DNA from: Homalodisca vitripennis
Taxonomy: Eukaryota; Arthropoda; Insecta; Hemiptera; Cicadellidae
Assembly (NCBI RefSeq): GCF_021130785.1
Contig: NC_060213.1
Span: 98,944,501 to 99,008,500, forward strand
Direction: 5' to 3'
DNA: 64,000 nucleotides
Shown here: one piece after another, positions 24,111 through 36,101 of the stretch
How positions within the stretch are numbered: position 1 is the first letter of the stretch
How the letters are laid out: every line of letters starts with the position of its first letter
Translations under genes and position numbers: made by a program
Notes under the pieces: generated by a model
Database searches by the model: none
Seen by the model: only the letters and a program-made list of their open reading frames with translations
Told to the model about the DNA's origin: nothing

Positions 24111-25132
24111 CTATATTATTTTTAAGGAATCGATTGTATTTTATAGACCATTATTTCTTTTAAGCCGCAGTCATTAAACTGTATTAACGTGCTTTTTTAT
24201 GGTTTTTGTTCCTTTTTCTTTCTACGAGAGATACTGATGCATAATTTCTAGTACCTGAAATCGTTCCAATGTTATCGTTTTATCACGAGACAAACAGATA
24301 AAATTTGTCATCCTCAGCAAAGGAATCGCTTTTACTTCGCAATTTGTTTTGTTACAGTAATGACTGTAACATTTATAAATTTGATATAGAATCTCACATT
24401 CTAAAACAAAATATGGAAATTTCAGTAGAAGTCAAAGAACCAGCTTTAAATCGATTATATTTCAATTATAATTTTGACAAAAGAGGACTTAAGTGAAACA
24501 ACTAAAGAAGCCGGTGGCTTTGTTTTGATTAATACAAAGCTAATGAAATTTGGCGATGTGCATTTTCACGCTTATGCCTAAGAAATTTAAACGTAACATA
24601 GCAAAGGGGCGTTAAAATTTTGAAACACAGTTATATAAAAATTAACGTGCTTTAATAAGTCTAGAAGGTAAATATATACAGTGTTTATTATGGATTAATA
24701 TGTATAAAAGACATAAATTACACAATAAGATCAATTCATAAGTTCCAAAGGTTAGTTTAACCGCGCGTGTGCTCAATCAGTGATATTTTTGCGGATAATG
24801 CCGCTGGGATATTCACTGACAGTTATGAGTCAAATGTTTACAATTCGGCATACAGTTTTCGCATTCTAGTAAAAGTTGTAAGTTACAATTTATGAAGGAT
24901 TTTGTCACCGATTCGGCATTTTACCACCAATACTTGGTAAAGCGTAAGCTGGATATTTTATGTAATGCTAAATGGAACGTCTACGTAGAAAATACATCGG
25001 GCTATGTGCATGTGTAAGTAGAATTATGTACCTGTACATGTTAGAATGGATGTTTTTCCTGATTCGCAGAAAACAGGACTTGGGAATGAAGCTCCGCCTT
25101 AATGGCAATGTGACTTTATCTTAATCTCTTCG
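24111..25132. other. About 1 kb present only in duplication copy 2
   Basis: In copy 1 the flanks ('TTTTTAAATAACTC' and 'GTCAGTGATGGAGAT') are adjacent at about 2695-2720. Here they are separated by this segment. Either it is an insertion or copy 1 has a deletion; no TIRs or clear target duplication are seen. A stretch at about 24893-25014 reads as KDFVTDSAFYHQYLVKRKL and continues to a Val codon directly before a GTAAGT donor-like site, as an exon might. A second short open frame is 24305-24496. I recognise neither. Confidence 0.4.
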
Positions 25133-25382
25133 TCAGTGATGGAGATTTTGTAAGGGAAATCAAGTCCTGGGTCATCACTTCCTGCCATAAATAATATCGC
25201 GGGAAAGACTTTTATAGTTGGACCTTGTTAAGAAAGTTATTGTAAGATCCATCTTTTACATCGCTTGTCGAGGGGGAAATTATGTCACTGTTGCGGTGCA
25301 TTCTGTATTACAGGACATACTTATCATTCATGACTCGGACGTTTTTGGCCACTGCTTAAATGTTTGCCATACAGCCTGTTTG

Positions 25383-25828
25383 GGTGGGTCCGTGAGGACC
25401 GAATCCGCCAGGGCCGAATAGTGAAATTTTCCGCCAAGACCGAAAACGAAACTTTCCGTCAGCTCCGAAAATAATCCGCCAAGGTCGAAAAATGGACTTT
25501 CCGTCAGCTCCGAATTCTAACGTAAACATTCCTATAACCTCGAATACTTATTCGTAGAGTCCGCCAGCTCCGAAATAAGATATTGTCCGTGAGATCCGAA
25601 TATGTAATATTCCGTTAACACCGAATCCTATAGGGACGAAAGCAGTTGCAATCCAGTAAGGCCGATAAAACTCAATCGTCCGATAGGGCCGAAACTGAAG
25701 CATTCCGTCAGCGCCGAATTATAGCAGGAGCAGTCCGTTAACTCCGAATAAATACGTAACAGTCCGCCAACTCCGAATTGGGATTTTTCCGCCAAGTCCG
25801 AATCTGATTCTTTCCGCGAACGTCGAAT
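25383..25828 (+). repeat. Left subterminal array of CCGAA 15-mers
   Basis: About 18 copies of TCCGYNANNNCCGAA, all in the same orientation, start at about 25389, 25404, 25430, 25455, 25475, 25500, 25530, 25560, 25586, 25611, 25627, 25652, 25679, 25704, 25734, 25763, 25789 and 25814. Spacing is mostly 25-30 bp and the spacers are unrelated AT-rich sequence. The strictly held positions are TCCG at the start and CGAA at the end. The likely role is a transposase-binding array. Confidence 0.85.
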
Positions 25829-26026
25829 ATTGGACTCGCCCCCAAGCGGAGAGGTATGCGCGCAGTCGGTGAAATGGGAGGAGCTTAGTGGCGAGTCCGC
25901 CCAGGCCAGGGGGAATCACAGGGGGTCCCCCAATCACAGTGTTCCGGTTCACGAGCTCCTCATGCAGCGGCATAATGAGGTGATCGCAACCGGCGGAGAG
26001 AATGAGTGGTGATGGAGGGGCCCCTC
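25829..26026. other. GC-rich inner flank of the left array
   Basis: These 200 bp are GC-rich compared with their surroundings and lie between the array and the next nested element. The short open frames on both strands here (25719-25973 and 25830-26012) overlap the array and show no protein signature. Confidence 0.4.
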
Positions 26027-27340
26027 TAGTGGTGGGAATAATCGAATGAAAATAACTGGTTAGTTCGGTTATTTTATTTTAACCGATTAGTCGGTTATTT
26101 TTGCTGCATCCAGTTAAATTAGTCTATAGACTAATTTTTCTATAAGTTAACTGGTTGTGAAGACTTAGTCTATATTTGAATTAATCGTTGATTCTGATCG
26201 GTTATTTTAAATTAGTCTTTAGATAAGTTTTTCTACCGACTAATTTTTCTATAAGTTAACTGGTTGTGAAGACTTAGTCTATATTTGAATTAATCGTTGA
26301 TTCTGATCGGTTATTTTAAATCAGTCTTTAGACTAGTTTTTCTACCGACTAATTTTTCTATAAGTTAACTGATTGTGCAGACTTAGTCTGTACTTGAATT
26401 AGTCGTTGATTCTGATCGGTTATTTTAAATTAGTCTTTAGATTAGTTTTTCTACCGACTAATTTTTCTATAAGTTAACTGGTTGTGAAGACTTAGTCTAT
26501 ATTTGAATTAATCGTTGATTCTGATCGGTTATTTTAAATTAGTCTTTAGATTAGTTTTTCTACCGACTAATTTTTCTATAAGTTAACTGATTGTGCAGAC
26601 TTAGTCTGTACTTGAATTAGTCGTTGATTCTGATCGGTTATTTTAAATTAGTCTTTAGATTAGTTTTTCTACCGAATAATTTTCTGCAAGTTAACTGGTT
26701 GTGCAGACAGTCTATACTTGAATTGCTCGTTTATTATAATAAGTTATTTTTATTACTGAAATATCGTTCTTTAGCGATTAACTTTCGGTTAACTTTGGTG
26801 ATTCGTAATTAAAATAAATTATAATTTTGCAATTTGAACGGTAATTATTTTGTAGTGTTATAAATGATATATGATAATATAACTTTTTAAAATGTTATGA
26901 CTATAACGTATGCACAGAAAAAAGTAATAATACAATTACAGAATTTCGTTTTCAATTACGGTTCTGCCAGTGCGGGTTTGCTTGGAATTTTTTGATTGTA
27001 TATTCAGGTCCGAACTCAGACCGGGTTTTCGTACAATTTCTTCCGGAGCCAGTCACACGTCTATATGAAGGGACTGTGTCTGGTGGGGGGACACGACGGG
27101 GCCCGACCGAATATCTTTACCAGGGCTCGCCAAAGCTAAGTACGGCCGTGAGTAAATTGGCCGCGCCGCGCCGCGTACCTGTCTCAACAGGAATGGTTCA
27201 TTCCCCCACCACCCCATCCCTAAACTGTGGATAGAATTTAAAAGGTAATCGGTTATTCATTCGACTAAAATAACCGATTAACGACAAAAATAACTGACTG
27301 GTTAGTCGGTTATAAAATCCATTCGGTTATCCCATCACTT
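26027..27340. mobile_element. Nested non-autonomous element, hAT-like ends
   Basis: The left end reads TAGTGGTGGGAATAATCGAA and the right end reads, on the opposite strand, AAGTGATGGGATAACCGAAT, giving imperfect TIRs of the TAGTGNTGGGA type seen in hAT families. The subterminal regions are full of CGGTTA/TAACCG strings. The interior holds the 109-bp minisatellite and a GC-rich stretch (26960-27235). No 8-bp target duplication is evident. No coding capacity was found. Confidence 0.45.
26131..26740 (+). repeat. 109-bp minisatellite, about six units
   Basis: Units start at about 26131, 26240, 26349, 26458, 26567 and 26675. Two subtypes are visible: one with GGTTGTGAAGAC and AATTAATCG (units 1, 2, 4) and one with GATTGTGCAGAC and AATTAGTCG (units 3, 5). 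They alternate over units 2-5, giving a 218-bp higher-order repeat. Unit 6 is diverged and slightly shortened. Confidence 0.9.
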
Positions 27341-28494
27341 CGTACAGGTCAGACTGCGGCGGGCTCCGCAACAGGAAGGTTCATTGTTCTCTCGCTCCAT
27401 TGTAGAGAAGAATGTTATGTGATACATATAAATGACTCAATTAGTCCATCAATGAGTACAATTTGAATGGTATTTATTCTACGTCATAATTATGTTGGAA
27501 AAGTGAACGACATTTTAAGAAATAATTTTAAAACTCACATGGAGCTTGAATATTGTATGAACATATTTAGAATAGAATAGAATTCAGAATAGAATATATT
27601 TATTTTTCGAAAGTAATTACAATCTATCACAACTAAAATAATCTGGTGCAAAATTATCAAAAAAGATGGTAATAATATTAATTCACATAATATAGTCTTA
27701 AATTTGACTGCAATTAAACTATACAATATCACAAATTATCATAATTAAAAGAATAAAAATACTATATATAAGTTTAAATGCAACACACATATTCTAGTAT
27801 ATATCCAATATATATTTACTTTCAAAAACATAGGGCCTCTAAGGCAAAGCCTGTGTAGAGGTTCCTTCTCCAAGATTAAACATTTTGCGCTACAAAGATT
27901 TTTATATTTTATTTAACTACATAAATTCCCACTAAATAAATGCATTGTGGCAATATAACTTCAACAAACCTAGCCGCTTAGAATAATGTTTGTTTCTTTA
28001 CGATATAGATTTAACACAAATTAAACTTGTATATTAATAAGGTGATCAATATTATCTTTTTTTAAAAGCCAAAACTTCAATTTTTTGCAAACAACTTAGC
28101 ATTTGTACAATTTGCAATGCTTTTCGGAATAATATTAAAAATTCTAGGACCCATAAAACAATAACTTTTTGTAAAAAATGTCAAATTTGGCTTGGGTACT
28201 TCCAAACGTTCTTTACACCTTTACACATTTAATAACATCAAGTGTAGTCACATTTTCCTTCATCAATAAGTATAATCCTCATTATCATTATATTTCCACT
28301 ACAATTATTGTACGTAAAATTTAGTTTTAGGAATTTGTGTTGAGTCTACACAGTCAATTCCTTGGTAATATATGCATCATATTTTCATTAGCACATCAAC
28401 TTTATAGGCATATAGTTAATCGTTTGTTTACATGTGGCCTGTAGTTAATAGTTAGTTAATCTCATTGTAGTTCTAGTATGGGCCGGGTATTTAT
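27341..28494. other. Non-coding interior of the large element
   Basis: This is AT-rich sequence with an AGAATAGAAT-type low-complexity stretch at about 27565-27605. I see no gene. Short minus-strand open frames (27535-27732) lack any signature. Confidence 0.4.
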
Positions 28495-28921
28495 AGAATA
28501 CTAGCTGTTACCCGCGGCTTCGCACGCAATCTTAGAACCAAAGTCCTTATATTACTTAGTAAAAGCAATTATGATGTAGGCTAATATGATGGAAGTCCTA
28601 TAAAAATTTTAATTTGTAGGCATACATCAGGTAGATATTATTTAAGTTCATGGTAAATAGTATCAGAGTTTAACTCAATTATTAAATCATGTTTGGCACA
28701 TGTGGGAGCATTTCTGGTTAAAATTAATTATGTACATAACGTCACAGCTGAATCTGCCTTGTCATCCCGATCAAGAAAAGACAAATCTCAGATCATACAG
28801 GTCTCGGAAACTTACTTCGGTCAAAAAGCGTATATTTCTAGTCCTTGTCATATATTTCAGGTCTAAGATATTTCCAGTACCATAGTTGAGTTTGCCTTGT
28901 TGTTCTGACGAAGAAGAAAAA

Positions 28922-28978
<57 letters not shown>

Positions 28979-30840
28979 CTAATATATGTTAGTAATATAT
29001 TAACATATATTAAAGCATTATTTGATGTTTCAACTGATTTTCCTCAAAAAGGTTGAAAGAAGTTTAACCCTTTTAATTTTATAAAATATTAGGTATACAG
29101 TGCTTGGTCAGTAGTGAAATGCAGATAACATAGACAAAAGGTACATTGTAAAATGCACAATGGCACTGGAAATATCTTAGACTAAAAGAAGATTGCAAGT
29201 TCCGAATGTGGAAATTTTTTGACCGAAATAAGTTTTTGAGACCTACATCGTAACTTATATTATAAATGCGAAAGTGAGTTTGTTTGTATATTAACATATA
29301 GGCCTATTCGTATTCCAAATTATGAAAATCCTCATCTTGGTCTCTGAAGTTGTATTGCAGCAAGGAAATGTATTCAAAGACCTGTTAAATGTAATGTAAT
29401 GTGTGTAATGTATGTTTTGTGTAAACATAGTTTGCTGACGGTAGATACAATCATAGGTTTAACTATATAGTTTAACCACTATTTTCAATTTGGTTACATT
29501 TATAGGCTTGAAAACGTACTGAGAGCTTCATAGTAGCATCACTTATCTCTACATTTTCTGCAACCGCTGTTTAGCACTGAGTAAGAAAATATCCAGATAA
29601 GATAATAACAGTTTTTGTGAAAATAAACTCTAAATTTTAGCAAATGTTAATTTATTCTGTGCTTGGTCAGTACTGTGACGCTAATATAAAGGACAGAGTC
29701 ACTATCTAACTTACTATAAGCTTAAATAAAGTTGGTTGTAAAACCCATCTTAGTTGTCTTGAGAGAAGCTTTTCCCTGCCCTGTATACATATTTTCTTGA
29801 TCGGGATAGAAGACAAAATTGTGGAAGAAAAGAATGCTAAGACAACATTAATTTATAATGGCCATATTTAATGTTACGATATTACACTTTTGACAGATTT
29901 TCTTTATCGTGGCAACAAGGCATACTACATCGGCGTCGGAAATATAATTCACTCGAACAAGAAGTACTCGTGCACAAATAAAAAGCATACGAAATTGCAA
30001 GGCAATCCGTGAGTAACTTCTAGTGATATGATACATTCTATAATAATAATGATTCATTTCAACTTCTCTTTCATGAAGGATACCTCCAGGAAACTATATA
30101 TTTTTTTACACCTTCATAAATTATATGTTTTGCAATACTACAACCAAAGAAAATTAAATTTACTTTTCATTTTATTAGCGTGTTAGTACTTAAATAGTTT
30201 AACCTGTGAATCCGTTTTTATATACTTACCGTGAAAACTTATTATTCGATGCAATTCATCTATTGACATTATTTTGATCAAGTAACAGGATTCGCGGAGG
30301 TTGCATAAAAAATTGCTATTCTATGTCTCAGTTCATTCTTAAGATGCACTGTGCACAATCAGACAAACAATCGTACAAAATAGAGTTTGAAACTAAAATT
30401 ACCTATAATAAAACTCAGTCTTGTATAAATGAAGTTTCATGCAAAATTTTAAACCTTCATATGAAGTCTTTCTTGGCATATCTTCCAGATAATACATTCA
30501 AATTTTTGTTCATTAAATTGGGTTTCATATCGGTGTTAAAATCATAAAATTCTACACACTAATTCACTATTAATTTACATATGTGTTGGGATAGTTAGGC
30601 TACATGCGTTAATATGTTAATGAGTTTATTTTTGAAATTTATTTATGTTGATACTGTCTCGTTTTTATCACGGTTGCCCAATGTAGTCTAAACATTTAGC
30701 CAAATCCCATGGAGTGACATGTACCATAATTTAACTTTAATTAATTTAATTTAGCTTTATGGTACAGTTTTAAGTTTGTAGGTTAGTTCGTTTTCGTGCG
30801 GACAGATATACAGACAGACAGACAAACTTACAAATTAAAT
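28495..30840 (+). repeat. Degraded interspersed repeat with 'CCCGCGGCTTCGC' head
   Basis: It begins CTAGCTGTTACCCGCGGCTT and goes on with TTCGCACGC, a head found in widespread invertebrate interspersed repeats. Near the right end is a (CAGA)n string followed by CAAACTTACAAATT (30810-30840), which commonly ends the same repeats. At about 29255-29295 a TATAAATGCGAAAGTGAGTT string looks like the same type of tail in reverse, so several copies are probably superimposed. No intact open frame was found. Confidence 0.45.
28757..29252. repeat. Imperfect inverted repeat around an (AT)n run
   Basis: The stretch 28797-28890 (GGTCTCGGAAACTTACTTCG, then GTCTAAGATATTTCCAGT) faces its complement at about 29165-29252. 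An (AT)n microsatellite lies between them at about 28925-28975. A further outer match pairs TCCCGATCAAGAAAA (about 28767) with about 29793-29808. This could come from two head-to-head copies of one repeat. Confidence 0.6.
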
Positions 30841-31048
30841 TTGTTTAATCCCACAAGTTACAGGCCTCGTTAGAGCAGTCAGTGAAATGTGTATTATTAT
30901 ACTCTATTTAACTAACTTTTTGACTTTTTGTTTGTGCACTAATCTATATACACATACAATTTAGAGATATAACGTACCGAAATGGACTCTTTAATTATTG
31001 ATTTAGTATAATTACACTGAAAAGATACATATACTTATATAATCACTG

Positions 31049-31378
31049 GTGGTGACTTTTGTACAGTTTATTGATGACAAATCTATAGTTGAACCATTCC
31101 TGTTTTGTAAAGATCTCCCTGATACAACAAAAGGACAAGACATTTTTAATTTAGTTGATAAGTTCTTTGAAAATTCCAAAATATTATGGCAGTCCTGTTT
31201 AAGTGTCCCATTTATGGGTGGGCACTTCACAGGCTTTCTAACGTTAGCAAAACAGAAAAACACAGATATAGTTTATACACATTGTTTCCTACATAGAGAA
31301 ACTCTGATTGCCATATCTTTGGCTTCTGGAATAAAAGTAGTACTCGACAGGTGTGTAAAGTTGACATACACAAAATAG
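31049..31378 (+). pseudogene. hAT transposase fragment
   Basis: The 109-aa open stretch contains FIDDKSIVEPFLFCKDLPDT, then GQDIFNLVDKFF, WQSCLSV and THCFLHRETL. This is the region before and around the second catalytic segment of ZBED5-like hAT transposases (LLFCK..., HCFIHREAL in relatives). The usual 'TDGARAM' portion is replaced by PFMGGHFTGF. No start, BED finger or C-terminal dimerisation region is present, so it is an isolated remnant. Confidence 0.6.
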
Positions 31379-32399
31379 CTTACCCACATTTTTCATATTA
31401 TTCGTTAGTTCTTCGTAAGTTCCTGTTAGTTCTCACAAAAGTTTCGTTAGTTTAGCAATATTAAAAACTTTACAGCCTTAATTCAATGTGTCACCATAAA
31501 AATTAGCCTACCCAGATTAAATAATACGTTTTCAAAATTCATATCGTCAGTCCCTCGTTATTTTTCGTTACTTCAGCAATAATATCTATTTTACAGCCCT
31601 AATTTAATGGCTAGGCATACTTCACACCGTGAAAAAGTGGCGAAACAAGATTAATGGGTAATTAGATTGTAGTAACATCGATGCAAAATGCATTCCAGAC
31701 AACATACATTTTTGGTAGGTTTTGTTACGTTTGTCATTCACCACCTTTGTTTTATATTTAACGAAATATTAAGAACCCTTAAGTTTTCATTTCTGGCAAT
31801 TTGGCCCACGCAAAATAGCCCATTCACTTACAACTGGTTGGATCCTTAGTATACGTTAGTTTTGCTATTCCCGAAGTTCTTTATGTTGTTATTGTAACGC
31901 CTTTGTTATTATAACATAAACGCTATAAAATTAAAATTAAAATTAAATTAATTGGTTTGAACAAAATATTGCTTGTCATAGAAAATAGGTATTGTGAAAT
32001 ATTATGGTGGCTTGATAATTGAAATATTAAATTGTCCTATTTAAACATTATTGTAGTTGCAATATTAATAAATACATATAACAAATGAGTTTTGGGATAT
32101 TATTTTATTAAATAATAAACAAACATTATAATCCAAAGGAAGTATCATCTGTAATTTACAATTTTAATGAGCAAAATAATATTTTTGCCCTGAACTATCC
32201 TCCCGAAGACTAGACTAAAGTTTGAACAGGCTATTATCATTAAATATGAAAGATTTTTGTTGATAAGTCTGCTTCGGAATTTATTCTTAAAGAAGTTCAT
32301 GTTAGAAAATGCTGCTTTCAAACATACGTCAACCCATACAAAGTAAGAAGTTTCAAGGCTAGTTTTCTGGATATTTATTAAGACAAAGTAGACGTTTTA
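31379..32399. other. Non-coding interior
   Basis: AT-rich sequence without a supportable gene. It may include the eroded 3' end of the minus-strand hAT element that follows. Confidence 0.35.
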
Positions 32400-33985
32400 T
32401 CCAAAAGTATTGACATTACACTTTCTCTTTTTGATGTTTAACAAATGTATTTTCTTGGAAATCGATCATTTCTATCTTGAGAGCAACTTTATTACTCCCG
32501 AAAATATTTGCACCTTCATTGCTCCATTCATCAACAGAATCCAGAGAGTAAATGTTACTAAGGATGTCGACAACAATCTCAATTTTCTTGAAATCTGTGA
32601 ATTTGTTTTCAAATTCCTTTTTAAGGTCCTTAATGAACGTTTTGTATTGGCCGACGTCAAGCTTGTTGTCACTACTGATTATTTTTTAATTAGGGAAGTG
32701 CAGGCGTTCATTTTCAGGATCAATGTTAAAAAGATTTAGTTTGTGCAAAAAGCTTTTTACTTTTGTCAGGAACTGCCATGCAAGCTTTTCTTTGCCTTTA
32801 AGTTAAAGTTCAGATTATTGAATTGTTAAAGAATATCTGATAAGAAAGCAATGGATGTGTTTATTCTTTATTGCCAAGAAAACTTAAGTAGGTGATGGTT
32901 GATATCTGATCAATATTGAAAAGAAATGTCTTCGTCTTCTAAAATGGTAAAGAATCGTTGTAAAATGCAGTCTTTGCTTTCAACCTTTTAACCACACATT
33001 ATTTTGCAACAACAGAACGTCATCTTAAGCGTCTACTTCATAAAGAAATATTTTCAATTCACGATGTATTGCACGAAGACAGTTTGTTATTTAAATAATT
33101 TCTTGCATTATTCTCTCAAGAATAGGATTGCGTTTGAAGAAAAGCGCAGTATGCTGAATGATATAGTGGTTGGAAAAGAAATTTTCATTACTTTTCCATT
33201 GATTTTTAGTAGGTGAACTAGTCGTTTTTGACCCAATAATCGCTGGTGCACCGTCGGTAGTTAGTGATAAAAGCTTTTTAAAATGTAACTCATATTTAAC
33301 GAAATAATCCATTACCGCTTCGATTATGTATTTCCCTGGGTTTTTCCTATTAACAACAAAATAACTAATAGCTCATCAACAAAAGTTTCTCTAATTTTAT
33401 CCAAAAAACGTACAAATATAATGAATTGTGCTTCAACAGTAATTTTACAAGAGTCATCCTTAGCCAATATGTAATATTCGGAATTATATAACTATCCTTT
33501 CAAATAAAAATGATTTTATTCTACCAAAACATGTGTGTTTTTTTAGTGAATTTGCAGACAATGGAGTTTCAACACCATGTTTTCCGTTATCACTAGAACA
33601 TTGCCTACATCGGGCATGTGTTCCTTAATTATGTCAGTATCGTTGAATAGTTTCATGTGCTTAGCAAGAGTCCAAGAAATACGTAAAGAAGCCTCTCCAC
33701 ATTCCACCTGCTCAGTCATTGATTTGAGTTGAAGATACGTAGATTGACAGTAAACTTTAGATTTACTAAGATTACTGGCAGGTGTAAATATATCAGCATA
33801 TTATTTGTGTTTGATCTCATAATGTCGTTTTATAATCCATCTTTTAAGTAACGCAACTGTTTTGTGACACTTCAAACACAATCGTACTGCTCTAACACGA
33901 TTTGGTACCAATACGCGTGAAACAATACAAATCGGTCCATTCTGGCAAAAACTGTTAATTTTCGACTTCCACCTTTCTTGGAATA
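32400..33985 (-). pseudogene. hAT transposase pseudogene (GTF2IRD2/EPM2AIP1-like)
   Basis: On the minus strand the conceptual protein runs from about 33985: RKVEVEN, then FLPEWTDLYCF, CLKCHKTVALLKRWIIKRHY (zinc-finger head), CGEASLRISWTLAKHMKLF, then LTTDGAPAIIGSK (33312-33091) and IQHTALF with MQEII, and finally the C-terminal LNFNLKGKEKLAWQFLTKVK near 32850-32740. The order matches hAT transposases related to the domesticated genes GTF2IRD2 and EPM2AIP1. Stops and frameshifts occur throughout; the longest open parts are 33312-33091 and 32672-32472. It is inactive. Confidence 0.7.
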
Positions 33986-34631
33986 CCTGATGATGAAACA
34001 GGTAGTATGTAAACCGTTTGAATGGAAGTACGATAAATATAGCCTATATACAAGTATTTACATGAAAACGTATAATACTTATAAGAAGGTTAGAAAATTA
34101 AAGAAAATAATATCGCCTAAGAAATTTCAAATTTTAATTTCTCATGACGTATGGCCTAAAATGAATCCGATATCTAAAGTTTAAAAACATAATGAGTGAC
34201 CATGTACAAGAAAGCGGGGAGTACTTCCATCTTTTGCTTCACCTGTACTCGACCAAGTTGTAAAAAAGAAACAGTAGAGCACGACTTGAAATTGGCCTTA
34301 TTCGTTGTTCAACCTCTACAGCGGAAAATAGTGTTAACATTAACCAAGAATGTGAATAATGGAAATCAAGAAGTATTTTGTTTAATATTTTCCAACTTTT
34401 ACTGGTTGTATTATACTACTATATTTTGCTCAATAAGTTAAAATAAATTAAGTTTCTTTTAAATGTAATTTTTTTCTTTCACTTACCCAAGAAAATTATA
34501 TTATTTTAATAAATAATATAATTTTCCTGATTTTTGTTGTATAAGTACGTTTATATCAAGTACTTAAGCTTAATCAATGGCATAAAGTAATAGGTGTGCC
34601 GTTTTTTGTTGTGTGCCGCGAGAAAAAACCG

Positions 34632-34646
34632 TTTGGGAAACACTGA
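34632..34646 (-). repeat. hAT terminal inverted repeat
   Basis: On the minus strand the sequence starts CAGTGTTTCCCAAACGG, followed by a CGCGGCACAC string, the usual start of hAT elements. It lies upstream of the minus-strand hAT pseudogene and is probably its 5' terminus. The matching 3' terminus was not found. The segment 33986-34631 between them has no supportable gene. Confidence 0.55.
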
Positions 34647-35831
34647 TCCAGAATAAAAATGGAGGGTTAAGAAACGAGGTTGAAAAAAGTATTGATTGTA
34701 ACATACCAAGAAAGAGACTTTGCTTATTATAATCAAAAATCAATTTGATGAAATCACAACTGTGTAAACTTTATTAAATCTGTACACAATCTAATTGCCT
34801 TTGATGAAAAACTTGTTCCTTATAACGTCATAGTGACAATATATACCTACATATGGTTATTTAGTGGTATACATGAAAGTACCACTTAAATAAAGTTATG
34901 ATTAGTTCATCCATCAATTATGAGATGAACAGATCGAACTACGTTATGTGATATTGAGACAAGATATTCCAGGACGTTGATCTCCCAACTACTGTTTTTT
35001 CCGGTCAGGGTGTATCTATTTTCAGACATGTGATAAGAACCGTGAGAACCCCGGTAGGGGGAGAGATAGTGGCCAGCATACCTACTGATCTAGCTTCCTT
35101 TCGAGTTCATCGCCTTTTCCCTCTTTTAAATCAAACTCTTTCCACTAATACTTGATTACTTTGAAAATCAATGAGCCTCTTCTTTTTGTCACACTTCATT
35201 CTATTTATCAGACAATTTATTGGACAATATTAGAACTCTGCATGTTGTGTTTAGAGAGCGATGTCTCTCAAGTTTAGAAATAAATAAAGCTGTCTAATAC
35301 GCATATTTTATTTAGACCTGAGGTAAGGCGGGAGGTTTTGGAAAACAATGTACACAAATACACTATTTAATTGTAATTTAATGTGCAAATTTAAATCACT
35401 AGCTATTCATATTTTTAAAAGGAAAGGAATGAAATCAAATACTTTTCTTTTGTATGTATTATACTAATCTTCTGAAAGAATTCTTCGTCTTGTAAAGGAC
35501 CAAAGAACATTGCTCTATGTGACAATAACAAAACTATATCCTAGACAGACTAATTCCAAAAATTTTGTAATCGTATTGCTAATAAATTATATGCTTATTA
35601 TGAGAAGTGTACGTATTGTTAGAAAACCTGAAGGCATTAGTTTTTCAGGTAGTTTTTTCCGATTTTTCTTTATCTCAAGCCGACCGAATATGTGACTTTC
35701 GTATTTAAAGAAACGTTCAGTCTATTCACATGCACATTTTCACATGAACAGTTGAAGGAAACGCTATTTCGGAGGCAGAGATTGAGAAACGTTTCAGAAA
35801 CCTGTGATAACAAAGGCTTATCTAAAAAAAG

Positions 35832-36101
35832 ATGTTTCGTGTAAGTATTGGTGAAAACTCTAAAACTGTATCAGAGGTATCTCTAATCATGAAACGACAG
35901 AATGATACAAACTATAAAACTTTTGTAGACTCTAGTGGATTATGTGACCAAATAAACACAATCCTTACATCTTTACCTTCTACTGACAAAATAGGAGATC
36001 TACCGTTAGTCTGTGTACTTCATCCACCAGATACCGAAGAAAACTACAACATACCATATAGTTTGCTTAAAGAAGTGCTTAATACAACACAGACAAGGTG
36101 A
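35832..36101 (+). CDS. Unrecognised 89-codon open frame
   Basis: ATG to TGA with a fairly protein-like composition (MFRVSIGENSK start, then LPLVCVLHPPDTEENYN). I recognise no domain. It falls in the part of copy 1 that is missing from copy 2 of the internal duplication, among TE remnants, so it is probably a fragment of an old TE. Coding status is doubtful. Confidence 0.2.
   Translation: MFRVSIGENSKTVSEVSLIMKRQNDTNYKTFVDSSGLCDQINTILTSLPSTDKIGDLPLVCVLHPPDTEENYNIPYSLLKEVLNTTQTR

Larger units (their letters stand above)
21912..25382. repeat. Segmental duplication block, copy 2
   Basis: This block is paralogous in order and orientation to 915-2960. It is interrupted by the 5S-SINE (about 22017-22275) and by about 1 kb of extra sequence (about 24111-25132). 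The paralogy breaks at the 19.8 kb element and resumes at 45208. Confidence 0.8.

Noticed and set aside
25383..25828. CRISPR array, because of short repeats with regular unrelated spacers
   Set aside because: Repeats are degenerate 15-mers at a eukaryotic mobile-element terminus, spacers vary in length from 0 to about 15 bases, the right-hand array has mixed orientation, and no cas genes exist in this insect-like DNA.
26027..27340. Coding potential in the nested hAT-like element (26624-26812, 26992-27234)
   Set aside because: The frames fall in the minisatellite edge and in a GC-rich non-coding core with no protein features.
32410..32739. 109-aa plus-strand open frame
   Set aside because: It is antisense to the C-terminal part of the minus-strand hAT transposase pseudogene, which has the recognisable motifs.
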